A DNA stretch of 64,000 nt from Pseudomonas sp. MF4836 (GCF_002018875.1 NZ_MVOL01000001.1:496001-560000); one strand, 5' to 3'; shown: positions 1-8,843, counted from the stretch's first letter. The notes: generated by a model from the sequence alone, not told the origin. Translations and numbers: made by a program.

Positions 1-1074
1 GAAGTAGATCGGGTCGATATTGGCCGCGGTCACCACCGGCACCAGGATCGGCGCCAGGAGCAGGATGGTCGGCGTCAGGTCCATGACCATGGAGATCAGC
101 AGGATCAGCAGCATCAACACCACGATCAGCAGTTTCGGGTTGTCCATGACCGGCTGGATCAGGTCGATGATCTGCCCAGGGATGTCGGCGATGGTGATCA
201 TCCAGGCCGGGATCGACGCTGCGGCCACCAGGAACATCACTGCGGCGGTGGTCTTGCCGGCGCGCAACAAAAGCTCGCCGAGGGATTTCAGGCTCAGCTC
301 GCGGTAGATCAGCGACGACACCAGCAGCGCATAGACGCTGGCCACGGCCCCGGCTTCGGTCGGCGTCACCACACCGAAGCGCAGGCCGGCGACGATGATC
401 ACCGGCAGCATCAGCGCCCAGGTGCTGTCGACGAAGGCCTTGAGGCGTTCCTTGCCGGAAGCCTTGGGGCTCAGCTCGACATCGTTGTCCCGGCGCGACA
501 CCAACCACCAGGCGATCACCAGGGCCACGGCAATCATCAACCCAGGAGCGATCCCCGCGAGGAACAGTTTGGTGATCGACAAGCCGGAAGCCACCCCGAG
601 CACCACGAAGCCGATACTCGGGGGAATGATCGAGCCCAGCACCGAAACCGAGGCGATCAGGCCACCGGAGCGATTGCGGTTGTAGCCCGCGATCACCATC
701 ATCGGCAGCAGCAGGGCGGTCAGCGACGCGGCGTCGGCCAGGGCCGAGCCCGAGAGGCTGGACAGCAGCACCCCGGCAAAGATCGTCACGTAGCCCAGGC
801 CGCCGCGCATATGGCCGACCAGGGAAATCGCCAGGTTGATGATGCGCTTGGACAGGCCGCCGCTGTTCATCACTTCGCCGGCGATGATGAACAACGGAAT
901 CGCCAGCAACGGAAAGCTGCCCGCCGAGTTGATAATGTTTTGCGCGATGATCTGGCCATCGAACAGCCCCAGCAGCCACATCAGGGCCACGCCGCAGAGA
1001 ATCAGGGCATAGGCGATGGGCACGCCGATAAGAATGGCGGCCATCAGCACGCCGACAAATACACCGAGGGCCAT
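1..1074 (-). CDS. dctM: TRAP transporter large permease (DctM), cut by the window edge
   Basis: This is the large membrane subunit of a tripartite ATP-independent periplasmic transporter, which imports organic acids or similar solutes using the sodium gradient. About 358 residues are visible. The C-terminal end, roughly 70 residues for a usual length near 427, lies beyond base 1. The translation is almost continuously hydrophobic. It carries typical DctM stretches: AIPLFIIAGEVM near residue 55, then LSSLSGSALAD, then IIPPSIGFVV. The ATG overlaps the stop codon of dctQ (TAATG), so the two subunits are translationally coupled. No substrate-binding dctP lies upstream of dctQ. It may lie downstream outside the window or elsewhere, so the substrate cannot be read here. 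Confidence 0.93.
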   Translation of the reverse strand, partial: MALGVFVGVLMAAILIGVPIAYALILCGVALMWLLGLFDGQIIAQNIINSAGSFPLLAIPLFIIAGEVMNSGGLSKRIINLAISLVGHMRGGLGYVTIFAGVLLSSLSGSALADAASLTALLLPMMVIAGYNRNRSGGLIASVSVLGSIIPPSIGFVVLGVASGLSITKLFLAGIAPGLMIAVALVIAWWLVSRRDNDVELSPKASGKERLKAFVDSTWALMLPVIIVAGLRFGVVTPTEAGAVASVYALLVSSLIYRELSLKSLGELLLRAGKTTAAVMFLVAAASIPAWMITIADIPGQIIDLIQPVMDNPKLLIVVLMLLILLISMVMDLTPTILLLAPILVPVVTAANIDPIYF

Positions 1075-1583
1075 TACTTGAGCACCCCTTGCATGGTGGT
1101 GGAAGGCTGGCGCTCGCCGGCCGGGGTGGCCAGGTGCTTGACCAGTTGGGCTCCGAGCAGAACGCTGCTCAATACCGAAAACACCAGGCCGGCGCCGTAG
1201 AACAGGCCCATAGAGATGCCGGTGGAGGGCGCGCCCACATTCAGGTTGATCAGGGTCTGTTTCCAGCTGCCCTGGAGAAACAGCCAGGTGGCGAACAGCA
1301 TCAGCAGGTAGGTCAGGGTCAGCAGGTGTTTGGCGACCCTGGGCGAGGCGCGGCTGGTCAGGATATCGACCCCGATATGGCCGTTCTCGTGCAGCATCAG
1401 CTGGGAGCCGGCGAACACCAGCCAGACGAACGCCAGCCGGGAAATTTCCTCACTGAAGAACAAGCCGGAATTGAAGCCGTAGCGCAGCACTACATTGGTG
1501 AAAATCAGCGCCGTGATACACACCAGGCAACCGACGATCAGTGCCTTCAGGGCCAGGAAATAAAGTCTTGTAAGTTCTTTCAT
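1074..1583 (-). CDS. dctQ: TRAP transporter small permease (DctQ)
   Basis: Small membrane subunit of the TRAP transporter, partner of DctM. The 169 residues form four hydrophobic segments, near residues 12-32, 48-66, 88-108 and 130-150. The usual DctQ features EEISRLAFVWLVFAG and HIGVDIL are present around residues 41-75. The ATG at 1583 is preceded by GGAG with 8-nt spacing. That Shine-Dalgarno sits in the 3' arm of a perfect hairpin (see 1591-1611). It is the first gene of the operon, and the stop overlaps the dctM start. The family assignment is firm; the substrate is unknown. Confidence 0.93.
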   Translation of the reverse strand: MKELTRLYFLALKALIVGCLVCITALIFTNVVLRYGFNSGLFFSEEISRLAFVWLVFAGSQLMLHENGHIGVDILTSRASPRVAKHLLTLTYLLMLFATWLFLQGSWKQTLINLNVGAPSTGISMGLFYGAGLVFSVLSSVLLGAQLVKHLATPAGERQPSTTMQGVLK

Positions 1584-1590
1584 GAACCGT

Positions 1591-1611
1591 GCTCCCCGCT
1601 GAGTGGGGAGC
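1591..1611 (-). promoter_or_regulatory. Hairpin sequestering the dctQ ribosome binding site
   Basis: In the dctQ leader GCTCCCC pairs perfectly with GGGGAGC across a 7-nt loop. The GGGGAG arm is itself the Shine-Dalgarno, ending 7 nt before the ATG. Folding would hide the ribosome site. The structure is seen directly; a regulatory role is inferred. Confidence 0.45.
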
Positions 1612-1714
1612 GGTTGTGCAACTCGCTGCGGGCCGCTGAAGAACGGTTTTGGCGAATGGGTCGCGCTGCATGAAACTGCAAACAGAGCATAAGTAAGACC
1701 ACCTTTTATTATTA

Positions 1715-1734
1715 GTTATACGTCGTCGTATGAC
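1715..1734. promoter_or_regulatory. Palindromic operator upstream of dctQM
   Basis: GTTATACG and CGTATGAC form an inverted repeat (one mismatch per 8-nt arm) separated by TCGT, in an AT-rich stretch. The spacing and the ATACG/CGTAT core resemble operators of FadR-type GntR repressors, which often control TRAP operons. No GntR gene is in the window, so the regulator is unknown. Confidence 0.4.
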
Positions 1735-2055
1735 CTGGGTAGAGTCTTTATTTATGCGGGGTTCGTGTCAATGAAACTCCCTGTGTTTGCTGAGTCAATG
1801 TTCTTATTAGGGCGATAAGGGATGGTAATCAGTGAGCCGGCTTATTGATTTTAAAAAGCGCGAGCGCGGGTTCTAAATACTAAGTTGTGGGACGACATAT
1901 CAGATTGTTGATAAGGGTTGGCTTTTGTTCTTGGGGCCAGTTTGTGCCGCCGTTTGCCTGCCTCTGGTGCTGCGCCGGGCAAACACCGCAAACTGTGCCC
2001 CCGTTAACGCAACAGAGTGCGAGCCTTGATCGAACGACGGCAATTCAGCACAGGC

Positions 2056-3039
2056 ATGAAGGGCAAAAACCTGCGCTACCTGAATGAGCAATCCAGCCAG
2101 GGTCAGCGGCCACTGCAGGCGGGGTTTGTGCTGCTCGAGCATTTTTCCCTGCCGGCGTTCACCCAGGCGCTGGACACCATCGTCACCGCCAACCTGCTGC
2201 GGCCTAACCTGTTCTGTTCCCGAACCTTTGGTTTGCACGAAGGGGAGGTGGTGAGCGACCTTGGCCTGGTGATCCGGCCGGACGCCCGTCTCGATGGCTC
2301 TCAGCTCAAGGACCTCGACCTGCTGGTGGTGTGCGGTGGCTACCGCACCGAACTCAAGGCATCGGACGCGTTCATTCAACTGCTCAAGGCCGCTGCCGAG
2401 CAGGGCGTGACCCTGGCCGGGCTGTGGAATGGGGCGTGGTTTCTCGGCCGGGCCGGGCTCCTGGCGGGCTACCGCTGCGCGATCCATCCCGAACATAGGC
2501 CGGCATTGGCGGAGTTCTGCAAGGCGACCCAGGTCAGCAGCGAACCCTACGTGATCGACCGCGACCGGCTCACCGCGGCGAGTCCTTCGGGGGCGTTCCA
2601 TATGGCCCTGGACTGGATCAAGGGCCTGCACGACAAGGCCCTGGTCGAGGGCATCGAAGACATCCTGGCCTTTGAGGAGTCGCGCTACCGACGTATCAAA
2701 CCGACCGAAAATATCTGCCTCAGCGCGCCCCTGCGCGAGGTGGTCAAGCTGATGGCCGCCAACCTCGAAGAACCCCTGGAACTGGAGCAACTGGCGGTCT
2801 ACGCCGGCCGCTCACGGCGTCAGCTCGAACGCTTGTTCAAGGAGCAGCTGGGCACCACGCCGCAACGTTATTACCTGGAGTTGCGCATCACCGAAGCTCG
2901 CCGCCTGCTGCAACACACCGAACTGTCACAGGTCGATGTGCTGGTGGCCTGCGGCTTTGTCTCGCCCAGCCATTTCAGCAAGTGCTACAGCGCCTACTTC
3001 GGCTACCGGCCGTCAAAGGAAGTGCGCCTGGTGAAGTAG
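2056..3039 (+). CDS. GlxA-family transcriptional regulator (DJ-1/PfpI-like domain plus AraC HTH)
   Basis: Transcription factor of the GlxA/ArgR/CdhR/GbdR type, 327 residues from the ATG at 2056. Residues about 20-185 form a DJ-1/PfpI-like sensor domain. Where an active glutaminase-type domain would have a nucleophile cysteine, this one reads GLWNGAWFLG, so it probably senses a ligand and does not catalyse. Residues about 220-325 are the double helix-turn-helix of AraC proteins, with RSRRQLERLFKEQLG and CGFVSPSHFSKCY. A GTG at 2017 would add 13 residues. Neither start has a clear ribosome site; the ATG fits the family N-terminus better. Relatives control catabolism of amino acids and quaternary amines. 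It diverges from dctQM and may control it. Confidence 0.88.
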   Translation: MKGKNLRYLNEQSSQGQRPLQAGFVLLEHFSLPAFTQALDTIVTANLLRPNLFCSRTFGLHEGEVVSDLGLVIRPDARLDGSQLKDLDLLVVCGGYRTELKASDAFIQLLKAAAEQGVTLAGLWNGAWFLGRAGLLAGYRCAIHPEHRPALAEFCKATQVSSEPYVIDRDRLTAASPSGAFHMALDWIKGLHDKALVEGIEDILAFEESRYRRIKPTENICLSAPLREVVKLMAANLEEPLELEQLAVYAGRSRRQLERLFKEQLGTTPQRYYLELRITEARRLLQHTELSQVDVLVACGFVSPSHFSKCYSAYFGYRPSKEVRLVK

Positions 3040-3055
3040 GCGTGGCTGAAACCCC

Positions 3056-3084
3056 GTAGCCGCTGCCGAGTCCGCGAGGCTGCG
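3056..3084. repeat. REP-like element (GTAGCCGCTGCCGAG class)
   Basis: Begins GTAGCCGCTGCCGAG and continues to GGCTGCG, the usual half of a Pseudomonas REP palindrome. It lies just after the regulator stop codon. Related copies lie at 38918 and 46293. Confidence 0.6.
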
Positions 3085-3160
3085 CTGGCCCAAGCGCCCC
3101 CTCTGAAGCCTCAGATAAACCGTGGTTGCGGATAAAACCCCACCCCGCCCGCAGCAGCCT

Positions 3161-3508
3161 CTACGGCTGGCGGCAATTTTGCGCGGGTGACAACTGCGGC
3201 GCCGGCTCGTAGCTGGTCTGCTGCAAGCCATCGGCACCGAGGAAGATGAAGTACTTGGTGCGACAGTCCTTGAACATTGCCGAGTAACCCTCGGCCCTGA
3301 TGCCCTGGTCCTTGACGGTCTTGGTCACGGTGTTGCTGCGGCTGATCACGGCCAGCACCTGGTCATAACTGTCGCCCATCTTTACCCCCGGCTCGCCGGT
3401 GACGGTCATCGACGACGCGCAGCCGCCCAGGCCCAGCATCGCCAGCATCAGCGCCGCCATCCGGCCGCCATGGGCCAGCGTGTTGCAGGTGGGGTGTGTG
3501 CCGTTCAT
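3161..3508 (-). CDS. Small putative lipoprotein, function unknown
   Basis: A 115-residue protein with a lipobox LGGC ending at Cys30 after a short hydrophobic segment, so it is probably exported and lipidated. After the cysteine it reads as a small folded domain with KMGDSYDQVLAVI and a hydrophobic FIFLGADGLQQTSY strand. This pattern resembles small SmpA/OmlA-like or DUF lipoproteins, but I do not recognise a named family. I chose the ATG at 3508, preceded by GGAG and AGGGA. A longer frame reaches 3679 but its extension has no signal features. The nearest neighbour is the M20 peptidase upstream on the same strand, with 170 bases between. Confidence 0.65.
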   Translation of the reverse strand: MNGTHPTCNTLAHGGRMAALMLAMLGLGGCASSMTVTGEPGVKMGDSYDQVLAVISRSNTVTKTVKDQGIRAEGYSAMFKDCRTKYFIFLGADGLQQTSYEPAPQLSPAQNCRQP

Positions 3509-3645
3509 TCCCTGTACTCCATCCATCAATCGTTGTCGGCAGCCGTCACACGGCGCGGGTCCGCCCAAGAGGCTCGCAGGCCATCCGACTGACCATTGCC
3601 GGGGATGGTTCCGTCGGCCGGGGAGTGGCGCGCGGACGCCAGGTT

Positions 3646-3668
3646 GGACCCGCCAGGACGGCGGGTCC
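3646..3668 (-). terminator. Hairpin after the M20 peptidase
   Basis: GGACCCGCC and GGCGGGTCC form a perfect 9-bp stem with a 5-nt loop, 11 bases after the peptidase stop codon. There is no T tract, so termination is likely but not certain. Confidence 0.5.
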
Positions 3669-3678
3669 GGCAGGTGCA

Positions 3679-5427
3679 TCAGAGTTTTGGCAGCTGGCCG
3701 ATACGGCCCATCATTTCGGTCACGATCTGCAGGTCCAGCAGGAACTGTTCAACCGTCTTGAACTCGTTGTCGTTATGACCGGTGTACTTGACCTCCGGCC
3801 GGGCCAGGCCGAATTGCACGCCGTTGGGCAGTTCATGCACCGAGGTAGCGCCGGCGGAAGTGCCGAATTTGTGCTCCATGCCCAGGTTCTCGGTGGCCAC
3901 GGCCAACAGCGCCTTGACCCATTCACCCTCGGGGTTGCGGTACATCGGCTCGGCGATCGAGTAGTCGAAGGCCACCGCGACCTTGGCCTTCTTGCTCCAG
4001 GCGTCGAGTTTGTCGGCGATTTCGCTTTTCAGCACTTGCGGCGACTTGCCTTTTGGCACCCGCAGGTTGACCGCCAGCTGGAAGGCGTTGTCCTTGACCC
4101 CGACGTAGGTCAGGGAGGTGGTCAACGGGCCCATGAAGTCGTCGGAGAAACCGACGCCGAGCTTGCCACCCAGGTAATCCAGGCCCCAGTTATCGGCGGC
4201 GTAGCGCGCGGCATCGGTGATCTGGTTGTGCTTGAGCGCGACCTTTCCGTCGAGGCTGTTGAGGAAGTCGAGCATCCGCGCCACCGGGTTGACCCCGGAT
4301 TCGGGTTCGGAGGAGTGGGCGGACACACCGGTGACCGTGAGCTTGACGTTCTTGCCGTCGACCTTGGCGCTGACCTCGAACTTGCCGCCGTTGCCGGCAT
4401 GGCGCTGGGCGTACTCGCTGCCGGCCTTTTGCAGGCTCGCTGCCAGTTCGGCCGGCTTGTCGGTGACCAGGGTGGCGACCGAGGTCGAAGGGATCTGGTT
4501 GGTGGCCAGGCCCCCGGTCAGCGTGGTGATTTCCGCGCCTTTGCCCTGGGCTTTACGCTGCGGGAAATTGGCCATCACCGTGCCGTAGCCTTTCTCGGCG
4601 ATCACCACCGGGTAGCCGCCGTCCAGCGCCAGGTTGTAGTTGGGCGTGGGATTACGCTCGAAATAGTAGGGGATCGCGTCGCCGGTGGTTTCCTCGGTGG
4701 TGTCCACCAGCAGCTTGAAGTTGCGCGCCAGGGGCAGCTTCTCTTCCTTGATCACCTTCATCGCGTAGAGGGTGACGACGATGCCGTTCTTGTCATCCTC
4801 GGTGCCGCGGCCATACATGCGGTCGCCCACCAGGGTGACCTTGAACGGGTCGAGGCGGGTGCCGTCCTGCAACACCCAGTTTTCCGGGGTGACCGGCACG
4901 ACGTCGGCGTGGGCGTGGATACCGACCACTTCATCGCCGCTGCCCTCCAGGGTGATTTCATAGACCCGGCCGTCGACGTTGCGATAGGCAAGGTTGAAGG
5001 CCTGGGCCAGGCTTTTGATCTTGTCGGCAATCTTGATGAACTCGGGGTTCTCATGGGCCGGCACGCCGTCGACGCTGAAGGTGGGGATCGCCACCAGTTC
5101 GCGCAGGGTGTCGGTGGCGGCCTTGCCGTACTTGATCCGTGTGTACAGGCCCAGCAGGCGATGGATCTCGTTCTGCTGCTCGGCGGACAGCGGCTTGTTA
5201 TCGAGGAAGGCGCCGATGGTCGAGTCCAGGTGGTCGGTTTTGCCCAGCTCGCTCTTGGCCAGGGCGCCCAGGAACTGCCTGAAATCCGTGGCCGAGGCCT
5301 CGTTGAAGTTTTTCAGGATGGCTGCGTTCTGTTGCGGGGTGAGGTTGGCCTGGGCCGAACTGGTGAACAATGACAGGCCCGCCGCCATCAGGGTCGCAGC
5401 GGCCAGGTGCTTCAGGGAAAAATCCAT
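3679..5427 (-). CDS. Exported M20 family dipeptidase/metallopeptidase
   Basis: Zinc peptidase of the M20 clan, closest in layout to PepV/Sapep-like dipeptidases, 582 residues. An N-terminal signal peptide ends near SSAQA, so it should work in the periplasm. The metal-site motifs are in order: IHAHADVVP, then GRGTEDDKNG with the bridging Asp, then DTTEETTG with the catalytic and metal Glu pair, and a C-terminal TGHNDNE histidine. I chose the ATG at 5427. AAGGA lies 12 nt upstream of it but directly abuts the alternative ATG at 5439. It is a single gene with its own hairpin downstream. It probably releases amino acids from di- or tripeptides; the exact substrate is not visible. Confidence 0.88.
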   Translation of the reverse strand: MDFSLKHLAAATLMAAGLSLFTSSAQANLTPQQNAAILKNFNEASATDFRQFLGALAKSELGKTDHLDSTIGAFLDNKPLSAEQQNEIHRLLGLYTRIKYGKAATDTLRELVAIPTFSVDGVPAHENPEFIKIADKIKSLAQAFNLAYRNVDGRVYEITLEGSGDEVVGIHAHADVVPVTPENWVLQDGTRLDPFKVTLVGDRMYGRGTEDDKNGIVVTLYAMKVIKEEKLPLARNFKLLVDTTEETTGDAIPYYFERNPTPNYNLALDGGYPVVIAEKGYGTVMANFPQRKAQGKGAEITTLTGGLATNQIPSTSVATLVTDKPAELAASLQKAGSEYAQRHAGNGGKFEVSAKVDGKNVKLTVTGVSAHSSEPESGVNPVARMLDFLNSLDGKVALKHNQITDAARYAADNWGLDYLGGKLGVGFSDDFMGPLTTSLTYVGVKDNAFQLAVNLRVPKGKSPQVLKSEIADKLDAWSKKAKVAVAFDYSIAEPMYRNPEGEWVKALLAVATENLGMEHKFGTSAGATSVHELPNGVQFGLARPEVKYTGHNDNEFKTVEQFLLDLQIVTEMMGRIGQLPKL

Positions 5428-5628
5428 GGTGTGAGGCATTCCTTTGCAGAGTGAGGGAAGTATCTGAACTGAAAGTCAGAAAGGTCCACAACCTAACACC
5501 ACCTGGCAGCGGAACGGGAGTCCCATAAGTGGGATCTGTCGCACATAAATGCAAAAACGGCGCACAGGCGACAAAGCCCGGGGCATTCTCCAGGCGAGGC
5601 CTCAGCGCTCGACAACCCTTACTCGACG

Positions 5629-7035
5629 CTACTGATACTGCTGCTCCTGCCGGATCGGCAGCTCGACGCGAAAGGTGGTGCCGATCCCCAGTTCGCTGCG
5701 CACGCTGATCTCGCCACGGTGCTTCTTGATGATGCCGTAGGACAGGGACAAACCCAGGCCCGTACCCTGGCCCACCGGTTTGGTGGTGTAGAAGGGGTCG
5801 AAGATTTTCTGCAGGCTGTCCGGCGCTATCCCCGAGCCGGTGTCGCTGACTTCGATCCAGACCCGTTCTCCTTCCACGCCGTTGCTCAGGGTGATGGTGC
5901 CCCGTTCCGGGCCCATGGCCTGGGCGGCGTTGACGATCAGGTTCATCAGCACTTGGTTGATCTGCGACGGCAGGCACTCGACCTCCGGCAGCGGTGTGTA
6001 GCACTTGACCACGTCGGCCTTGTACTTGATCTCGGTGGCGACGATGTTCAAGGTCGAGTCCAGGCCCTGTTGCAGGTCTGCCCATTGCCATTCCTGGCTG
6101 GAGTCCACCCGGGAGAAGTCCTTGAGGTCCTTGACGATCTGGCTGACCCGGCCAATGCCCTCCTTGGACTCCTTGATCAGCAATGGAATGTCCTCCAGGA
6201 GAAAGTCCAGCTCGATCGCCGTGCGCAGTTGCACCAGGGACTCCAGCGCCGCCGCCTGGGCGATGGCCTGCTCCCCGTGGCGATAGGCATCGAGCATCTC
6301 CTGCAGGCGCCTGAAGTAGTTGTCCAGGGTGCCCAGATTGGAAGAAATGAAGCCGATGGGGTTGTTGATTTCATGGGCCACCCCGGCAGCCAGTTGCCCC
6401 AGGGACGCGAGTTTTTCGGATTGCACCAGCTGGCTTTCCAGCAACTTGCGTTCGTCGATCTCCCGTTGCAGTTCGGCGCTGGTCTGTTTGAAGGCCAGGG
6501 TGCGTTGCTCCACCCGCTCTTCCAGCTGGCTCATCTGCAGATTGGCGCGGGTGGTCATGTCCCACTTGGTGGTGAGGGTGTTGGCCATTTGCTGGACTTC
6601 GATGTTGTCGAAAGGCTTTTTCAGGATCAGCAGGCGGTCGTGGCCGTCCAGGCGATCGAGCAACTCGTCCCAGGAGTAATCGGAGTAGGCGGTGCACACC
6701 ACCACTTGCAGCAACGGGTCGTGTTTCCACAGTTCCTCGATGGTCTGCGCGCCATCCCAGCCATCGGGCATGCGCATGTCGACAAAGGCCAGGGCGTAGG
6801 GCCGCCCGCGGCTCGCGGCATCCAGCAGCTTGGCCAGGCCTTCCTGGCCGCCGTAGGCCGAATCCAGTTCGAACAGGGTGGCGGCGGTCTTCGGCGCGCT
6901 GCCGAACAGTGCGCTTTCCATGGCGTCCAGTTCGGCACTGTCACCGGTCTGGGGCGTGAGGATCTTGCGGAAGTCGACGTGGATCGCCGGGGTATCGTCG
7001 ATCAGCAGGATGCGCCGGTTGATGGGGTTGCTCAT
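5629..7035 (-). CDS. Soluble REC-histidine kinase hybrid
   Basis: A 468-residue cytoplasmic kinase with the receiver domain first. REC spans residues about 8-145: acidic pair Asp13-Asp14, phosphoacceptor Asp86 in FVDMRMP, and Lys139-Lys140 followed by PF. A coiled coil follows at about 160-205. The HisKA H-box AAGVAHEINNP has His221. The ATPase domain has NLIVNAAQA (365-373), DTGSGI (398-403) and GQGTGLGLS (422-430). There is no membrane segment. It is the last gene of the five-gene operon; its ATG overlaps the TGA of the upstream kinase by 4 nt. The REC domain is a clear paralogue of those in the two GGDEF-EAL proteins here, with the same RRILxIDDTxAIH start. It probably takes or passes phosphate within this operon. 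Confidence 0.93.
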   Translation of the reverse strand: MSNPINRRILLIDDTPAIHVDFRKILTPQTGDSAELDAMESALFGSAPKTAATLFELDSAYGGQEGLAKLLDAASRGRPYALAFVDMRMPDGWDGAQTIEELWKHDPLLQVVVCTAYSDYSWDELLDRLDGHDRLLILKKPFDNIEVQQMANTLTTKWDMTTRANLQMSQLEERVEQRTLAFKQTSAELQREIDERKLLESQLVQSEKLASLGQLAAGVAHEINNPIGFISSNLGTLDNYFRRLQEMLDAYRHGEQAIAQAAALESLVQLRTAIELDFLLEDIPLLIKESKEGIGRVSQIVKDLKDFSRVDSSQEWQWADLQQGLDSTLNIVATEIKYKADVVKCYTPLPEVECLPSQINQVLMNLIVNAAQAMGPERGTITLSNGVEGERVWIEVSDTGSGIAPDSLQKIFDPFYTTKPVGQGTGLGLSLSYGIIKKHRGEISVRSELGIGTTFRVELPIRQEQQYQ

Positions 7036-8843
7036 GACTCACCTTCGGCGATTTTCAGGGGGATTTGCAGGACGAACAGCGCTCCGGTGCCCGGACCGTC
7101 GCTGTAGGCATTCAAGCGGCCGCTCATCTCGATGGCGGCCAGCGCGCAGCTGTGCAGGCCAAAGCCGTGGCCTTCCTTGCGCGTGGTGAAGCCGTGGACA
7201 AAGATGCGCGCCATGTTTTCCGGGGTGATGCCTTCGCCTTCATCGCGGACGCTGATCTGCAGGGTCTCGCCGTCGACGATGCCGGTGGCCAGGGTCATGT
7301 TGCGCTCGTGGTTGGAGACGTCGGACATGGCGTACTTGGCGTTGCTGATCAGGTTGATCAGGATCAGCAGCAGCCGGTGCTTGTCGCCCATGATGCGCGG
7401 GATATCGGCGTACTCCTTGAGCACCGTCACATGGTGCCGGGTGAGGGCGCCGGAATTCATGCGTAGCGCATCTTCCAGCAGCTCGCCGATCGACAGCGGC
7501 TCCAGCACGCTGCTGGCCCCGGCGTAGGATTGCTGGGTGGAGACGATGTCCTTGATGTGATCGACGCTCTTGCTCAACTGGGCCAGTTCCTCGGCCATGC
7601 CTTGCTGCTCAAGGTCAATGGCCTCCACCAGCTGGTTCAGGTAGCCGGGGAGCAATTTGCCTTTCTCGTCCTCGCTGAGAAAATGCCCCAGGTCCTGGGG
7701 GTGCTGGTTGATCAACTGCATCGCCTTGCCCAGGCCCTGGGCCTTGCTGTTACGCAGTTTGCGGGTCACCAGGTCGGCGGAGATGTTCACGCTGTTGAGC
7801 ACGTTGCCGACATTGTGCAAGACGTTGGTGGCGATCTCCGCCATGCCGGCCTGGCGGGCGCTGTCCAGCAGCTCGCTCTGGGTATCCTTGAGCTCGCGCG
7901 TGCGCTCCTCGACCCGCTGTTCGAGTTCGTCGTTGGCCGCCACCAGCGCCCGGTTCATCTGGTTGATCTGGGCAAAGCTGCGCATCAGGCGGACCGCCAG
8001 CCAGACCAGGAGCATGACCAGCAGCGCGGAAAACACCAGCAAGTAGAAATGGTAGCGCTGGTCAATGATTTCAGCCTCCTGCTGGTCACGGTTGAGCAGG
8101 TTGGTGATGTCGTCCAGGCGCTCGGCGACCGGAACCAATTCGATCTGTTCAAGCAGGCCGTTGACCAGGGGCTGCTCGCGCAGGATCAGGGAAATATGGT
8201 TGCTGAGCACATCGATGGAGTCATAAAACTCCGGGGGCAACCGCTCCTTGTTCACTTGCAGTTTGTTCAGCCCCACCAGGATGTCGGCGGCATGCTCGGC
8301 AGAGGTGACCTGGGCGAACTCCAGGCTGCTGAGCAACAGGTCGTAGGTGTCGGTGGCGATATTCTGCAGCTGCTCTTTGTCGGTATCGGTGAGTCTTGCC
8401 AGTTGGGCCTGGATGTCATCCTCTGCGGTCGGCAGGAAGGCCAGGGAGTTGCGCAGCACGGCATTGTGCGACTTGAACTGCTCCACCAGCCGGGTCTTCT
8501 CCTTCATCGCGTCGAGGTACGCATCCTGGGTGGTGCGCCAGGCTGGCGAGGCGTTGCGCCGTTCATGGGAGGCCATGGCGTCGAAGCTTTGCCACAGCTG
8601 GGTCATTTTGCTCAAGGGTGAGACCAGCGGGTCGTAGTTGTGACTGATGGCGACCCGGGCCTTGAGGATCTCGTTTTCCCATTGGGCGTTCTGCTGCATG
8701 AGCTGGCGGATCAGGTCCCGGGACTCGGTGTAGGAGGCGGTCTGGTCCGATCGCGAATTGACGTACAGAAACAGCAGGATCGACGCCAGCACGGCGGCGA
8801 CTCCGGCCAGCAGGAAGAGGCTGGTGCGACGGGATACTTTCAT
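7032..8843 (-). CDS. Membrane sensor histidine kinase with large periplasmic domain
   Basis: A 603-residue sensor kinase. TM1 is at about 8-28 and TM2 at about 267-287, enclosing a roughly 240-residue helical periplasmic domain of DAHL type. A coiled linker (290-330) leads to an unusual H-box, NVLHNVGNVLNSV, with His343, a variant seen in a subset of kinases. The ATPase boxes are NLISNAKYA (497-505), DEGEGI (534-539) and GHGFGLH (558-564). I chose the ATG at 8843. GGAAGG is well spaced upstream, and the ATG overlaps the peroxidase stop (ATGA). A GTG-like extension to 8861 is less likely. It is translationally coupled to a periplasmic di-heme peroxidase upstream and a REC-kinase downstream. 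Its input is therefore plausibly the redox state of that cytochrome, which is an inference. Confidence 0.92.
   Translation of the reverse strand: MKVSRRTSLFLLAGVAAVLASILLFLYVNSRSDQTASYTESRDLIRQLMQQNAQWENEILKARVAISHNYDPLVSPLSKMTQLWQSFDAMASHERRNASPAWRTTQDAYLDAMKEKTRLVEQFKSHNAVLRNSLAFLPTAEDDIQAQLARLTDTDKEQLQNIATDTYDLLLSSLEFAQVTSAEHAADILVGLNKLQVNKERLPPEFYDSIDVLSNHISLILREQPLVNGLLEQIELVPVAERLDDITNLLNRDQQEAEIIDQRYHFYLLVFSALLVMLLVWLAVRLMRSFAQINQMNRALVAANDELEQRVEERTRELKDTQSELLDSARQAGMAEIATNVLHNVGNVLNSVNISADLVTRKLRNSKAQGLGKAMQLINQHPQDLGHFLSEDEKGKLLPGYLNQLVEAIDLEQQGMAEELAQLSKSVDHIKDIVSTQQSYAGASSVLEPLSIGELLEDALRMNSGALTRHHVTVLKEYADIPRIMGDKHRLLLILINLISNAKYAMSDVSNHERNMTLATGIVDGETLQISVRDEGEGITPENMARIFVHGFTTRKEGHGFGLHSCALAAIEMSGRLNAYSDGPGTGALFVLQIPLKIAEGES

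Larger units (their letters stand above)
1584..2055. other. Intergenic region between dctQ and the GlxA-type regulator
   Basis: About 470 bases between two divergent genes. It holds the dctQ leader hairpin, the ATACG/CGTAT palindrome and a markedly AT-rich stretch near 1700-1880 that should contain the promoters. I see no convincing coding sequence. The reading frames crossing it have no family features. Confidence 0.6.

Noticed and set aside
3496..5373. 625-residue plus-strand open frame opposite the M20 peptidase
   Set aside because: It is an antisense frame of a GC-rich gene. It is rich in Gly, Val, His and Gln with no domain, and the M20 metal motifs are on the other strand.
5521..5534. 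TCCCA/TGGGA hairpin as terminator for the M20 or kinase gene
   Set aside because: Only a 5-bp stem, and it lies upstream of the M20 gene's start on that strand.
5719..7107. 462-residue plus-strand frame opposite the REC-kinase
   Set aside because: Antisense to a gene with complete REC and kinase motifs; low-complexity composition and no ribosome site.
7530..8621. 363-residue plus-strand frame opposite the membrane kinase
   Set aside because: Antisense shadow; the minus-strand frame has H, N and G boxes in order.
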